This document shows positions 59,742-64,000 of a DNA stretch of 64,000 bases, piece after piece. The stretch is from assembly GCA_014706295.1 (NCBI GenBank), contig JACSVZ010000001.1, positions 43,056,383 through 43,120,382 of the forward strand, given 5' to 3'. Below the pieces are notes generated by a model that saw only the letters and a program-made list of their open reading frames with translations, was not told the origin of the DNA and ran no database searches. How positions within the stretch are numbered: the stretch's first letter is position 1; the number at the start of each line of letters is the position of its first letter. Position numbers and translations under genes: made by a program. The DNA is from Lycocorax pyrrhopterus obiensis. Its lineage: Eukaryota; Chordata; Aves; Passeriformes; Paradisaeidae.

Positions 59742-62700
59742 AAAATAAAAACAAGGGTCTCATACGCTTTCTAGAAATCTGACCTATCCTTCCATATGAT
59801 CTCTCCAAGTTTATAACAAGCCCAAATCATATGCCTGTATGAGGAATGTAGCAGCTACTCTGGAGGCCCTTAACTTCAGCTTGTGCTGTAAAAGCAGTTG
59901 CCTGGGGATGACTGCAGGCAGCATGAACTTGAGAAAGGAATCCAAATGGGAGAAAAGATCCATGTTTCAGAGATGTAATGGACTTGACATAAAAAATGCT
60001 AGTAACTACGTGGTTACACAAAGGATGCTTTGATGAAGTCTGTGTCTAGTGAGCTGTGGCGTAACCCTCTCTGTCTGCAACTGGGTATATTACAATGAAG
60101 TGGGAGATTTTCCCTTCCTTAAGCACATCTACTGGCCTTGAGAAGTGTCTGCTTAATGGGGCTCTAAGTAAGGAAAATAACTCATGTTAAACATATCTAA
60201 CTTCACTGCTACTGGCCAATATCTGGCAAAATTGTTCTAGTTAGCCAACCTTTGAAAACTCAGCAACTAGAATTTATGTCCAGATTAATTTATCTAAATA
60301 TAGGTATCTAGTGTGTAAGATTCAATAAATCTGAGCTAGTTTCTGCTATAGTCACTGGAAACAGAGTTCATACAGTCAAAATAAACCAGTGTGCACATAT
60401 AGCAACAGACTCCTGAAATGATCTGCTAAAATGACAGTGTGCCTAAGCAACAGTCCCACCCCTCCAATTAGATGTCTGCTCTAGTTTCTGCCTAGCAAAA
60501 AACTTTTTCACACATTTCATTCCAGAAATTTAAAAACAGTACTTGTGCCTATTATCAGACTAATTCTAGTAATGAGACATCACATTCCTAAATCAGACTG
60601 GAATTTATACCAGTGCCTAACCGCTTCCCTTTAAAAGAGCAAAAGAAAAAGGAAAGTCCACTTGCTGCCTTCCAGATACATTATTTTACAGAATACAGGT
60701 CATAACTGAGTATTTTAGAATAGTTTCACTCTTTTTTAGGGAACTTCTGATGATTTATGTAAGTGTGTATATATATAAATTCACACAAGTTTTGCATATT
60801 TTAAGAACTAGATCTTTCTTAGGGTTGTATGTCACTTACATATTGTTTCTTGGGAAAAAAAAGACAGTGCTAAGTTTCTCTAACAAAAAGAAATTAAGTG
60901 ATTCTCTTTTATCTAAAAGTTAGCAAATGGTTTGAACATGAATTACTGAGAAACAGATTACTCAAGGCATTGGAGTTATAATCATTAACAGTGGAAGACG
61001 CAAATATGAAACTAATCTAATTTAAGTCTCTGCACAGGTTGCAAAGGGAACTCTCAGGAGATCACACACACTTTGATTTTCTAGAAGAATATAATAAAGA
61101 CTGGAGACGCATGACAGGCTGAAGAGCTACCTTTGACTATAAATCACCTTTGAGTCAATCAAAGCGTGACATTTATCATGGTTGCTGTCTGTTTAAGAAA
61201 TAGAAATATAATAGTCTGATATGATTCACAACTTTGAAAAAGGACTGATTCTTTCATGAGTAGATTTAAAAAGTGTTTTACAGTCACTTTTTGATTCAGT
61301 GAAGTAATTCGTTTTTTATGTAGTGGCTGTGAAAGTTTTGCTTTGTTGTAGTTTGGCATTTATTTTTGTGTTCAAAATCTAAAAGGAGAAACAGGTCAAA
61401 GAGATACCAAAGCAGGTGGATAACGAAACACACCATGGGATTCACAGACATTCCCAATTCTTTTTGCACCAGTAACCATTTTCTCCATCACAGATGATGG
61501 AAAACAGGAATGATTTCTTCTCCCAGCAAACTAGGCCTTTCAGACAGCATGAATTCTGTTTTACAGGTCTTATTAGCTGTACTTGCAAGTACCCTGTCTA
61601 TTTTTTGTTATAAGAACTCATGAGTGACACTAAGACTGTGATGTACATTGGAAGATATTTAACCCTTATCTAAAAATAAAAATGAAAAATTAAATCAGAA
61701 CCAGAGTGAAAGCAAAAGAACCTAACTTAGGGAAGAAGTTTTCTAACTTCAGATATCTGTGCTTGAGCTACTGAAGCTTTTCCTTTTACAATGAGTTGAG
61801 AGAAATAAGGATTGTAGGGCAAAATTCTTCTCATCTTAACAGACATGCTTAATGTAGGCCTAATGAACTGTACCCTCATGTGTTTACTCATTTTCAGTGA
61901 TACGTGTCTATTTCTTTACAGCAACTGTAAAAGAAGTCTAAATTTTTTAGCTCATGAAGAAAAATCCTGTCTCTGTGTCTATTGTTATTAAAGTAGGATT
62001 GCATTCTAAGGAAAAAAAGAGAAATACACAGTAGACTATAGCTGTCCTCCAAAATTCGTGTTTAGATTTTGGATGGTAACAGGTAGAGCTTTTACTGCAA
62101 ACTTGAAGTAGCTCATCTGATCATTTTAAGGAATTGTTACTAGAATACTATAATAGTTTCAAACTACATAGAGGTTAGCTTTATATTTTCTCTCACTCAA
62201 AGAAATAAAACCAGTTAATTTCTACAAAAAAAAAAAAAGGCAACTCATTTTGAGGCTTTTTGTCACTAGAGTACAAGTAAACTGGAAGAGCAAAAGAACC
62301 ATCTAAAGTGAATAATAAAAGCTATCACAGACAGTATGGGAAATGGAACATTAAGACTGAGATGCTGCTCTTCCCCTCCCCCTGACAAAAAAAAAATTAA
62401 AACGTGGACAGATTTAAAAAGAAAACCTCAAAATTATGAAGAATTTCCTGTAGAAAGATCTCCTTGGCATAATAAAACAATTCATAAGGGCAACTGGAAA
62501 TGAAGGTGACTATTCAGAAGGTCTGTTTTTAAAAATACATTGACTTTTCAGTGCTTATTTGAAGCAAAAACTCTCAGGTCTTTGAGGATTAGATATCACT
62601 ACTTAAAGAGATTGTTTTAAAACACAATTACTTGAAAGGAACATGTTTTTGCAGGAAAACACCTGCTCGTTTTTGTTTTGTATAAAGGAAAACAATATAA

Positions 62701-64000
62701 ATTCTCATCCACTGAATTCATTGAAGTATTTGATAAAACAATAAGGGTGGTTTGAATACAGTGATCAAGAGTTACAAAAAATGTTCTCTTCATATCCTTA
62801 ATACATTATTATAAAACACATTTCAAAGAACACATTAAAGAATAACAAATATTTATTTATTGAATTATAATCAATGAATAATCAGAAATTATTAAAATTT
62901 AATAGTGACATTGGTTCAATGAAATATTACATAAAATAAAATGCTCCAAATTTCTGGTAACTTCAGACTAGTGGTATTATTAGAAGGTAATGCCTTTAAA
63001 AATACAATTAGAATTTTGTAACTTAAACTAAACTTATTACGTAGTCTCTCTGAAAAATACAATCTCATCTGAAGTCAGTGAAATGATGCCTACTCAGAAA
63101 GAATTCAGTCAGAACTAATTTCAAACCTATTACCCTTATTATTTTCCAATTAACCATACTTTGCATAGACTACAAGTGTATTCTTATTTGATTTTGCATA
63201 TATCAGATGCCCATGCAAAAAAAAATATAACCTAATATAGAGTAGAGAAGAGATTTTGTTGTCATGTATGAAAACAAAATATATGAAGGCACAGTTATCT
63301 TTTTTAAGAGTTGTTCCCTTGCTGAAATTTTCAAAGTTCTTGTCTGTTAATGGGATGAATCATAAACCTTTAAAAGTTTTTTTGGTAAAAAAAGACTAAA
63401 AGAGGTAAATTCAGGTGAGACACAAGTGAAGTGATTATTCTGGTTTTAGTCTACATGCCAGCTGAATGGCTTTAAACACAAGTGTAGAGACTTAGCCTGA
63501 TTGTTATCTTTTTCTACTTTTTCCTACTCTATCCAAATAACTAAACAGTCTTTGCACCAGAGAGAGACAGACCTGTGATAGGCAAAGATAGGAAACAATG
63601 TACTTGCATGCTGCTTTTTGAAGGATTAGCCTTAACCGATTTTCCACTGGCTCAGTTGTGGGATTGGATTGGTTAATAACACATCTTCTATGGTATCACA
63701 TAAACCATTTGCATTTATACCCACATTTTATACTGCGTTTATGGAATGGATATGATTAACCATTTCTTGCTAAGCTAGAAGAACTGGCATTCAGTGATGG
63801 CGCTTGATGCATTTTATAGAATTGAATGCCGGCTTTTTTTTGACCTTACAAATCTATCAAGAAACAGTTTGTATTCCCCATCTCAAAATTCTGTTTGTAG
63901 CTGGAGGTTTGTCTTTGAGACATGTCTGAAACATCCTTGTAGGGGAGGAGTAGGAAATTAGGGAACTCACAAAACAATCCATCCCATTTTGAAAGAGGGA
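59742..64000. other. AT-rich unique sequence to the window end, no gene seen
   Basis: No recognised repeat family or gene. An A run is present at 62226-62238. The longest frames are 64-66 codons without motifs. Confidence 0.5.

Noticed and set aside
1..64000. tRNA, rRNA, U-snRNA genes and CRISPR arrays
   Set aside because: I looked by eye for B-box-like GGTTCGA strings, small-nuclear-RNA openings and regularly spaced identical repeats, and found none. Only the LTR reiterations are periodic, and they are diverged.

Overview
The window looks like avian nuclear DNA, most likely from a songbird. It is AT-rich, non-coding in character, and carries bird-type repeats: CR1 LINE fragments with typical 3' ends (octamer GAATCACA/GATTCTGTG-like repeats) and several long-terminal-repeat (LTR) copies of the kind common in passerine genomes. 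I identified no bacterial, phage or plasmid features. I found no complete protein-coding gene, no tRNA, rRNA or snRNA gene, and no CRISPR array. Nearly all open reading frames above 60 codons are chance frames or lie inside repeats. The species and repeat-family assignments come from recognition by eye and were not checked against a database.

Layout. 1-9 kb: unique AT-rich sequence with one CR1 3' fragment (1569-1830, minus), a 17-bp palindrome made of homeodomain-type cores (3038-3054) and a 24-bp tandem duplication (4917-4963). 9-12.3 kb: two weak retroviral R/U5-like signals and a half LTR (11817-12240, plus). 12.3-23.3 kb: unique sequence with a CR1 3' end (15886-16147, plus), a CT/AT microsatellite, a 646-bp LTR (19076-19721, minus) and a 1.1-kb solo LTR (22141-23242, plus). 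23.3-40 kb: a long, nearly repeat-free AT-rich stretch. Its only coding-like signal is a possible 3'-terminal exon at 29635-29754, which is weak. 40-41.2 kb: a 1.1-kb CR1 (minus) with reverse-transcriptase motifs B and C. 44-57.3 kb: LTR pieces (44075-44190 minus, 48116-48685 minus, 51449-52428 plus, 56464-57275 plus) and a decayed CR1 reverse-transcriptase fragment (about 53790-54050, plus). 58.4-59.7 kb: the best-preserved element, a CR1 (minus) with a 342-codon reverse-transcriptase frame. 59.7-64 kb: unique AT-rich sequence.

The genes here do not work together in any pathway, because the only recognisable coding sequences are dead retrotransposon remnants. The LTR copies appear to be solo or partial LTRs, as I see no gag, pol or env frames beside them. 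The most useful points are the relative decay of the elements, the possible exon, and the LTR parts that could still act as promoters or polyadenylation sites. I did not find a convincing new biological system in this window.
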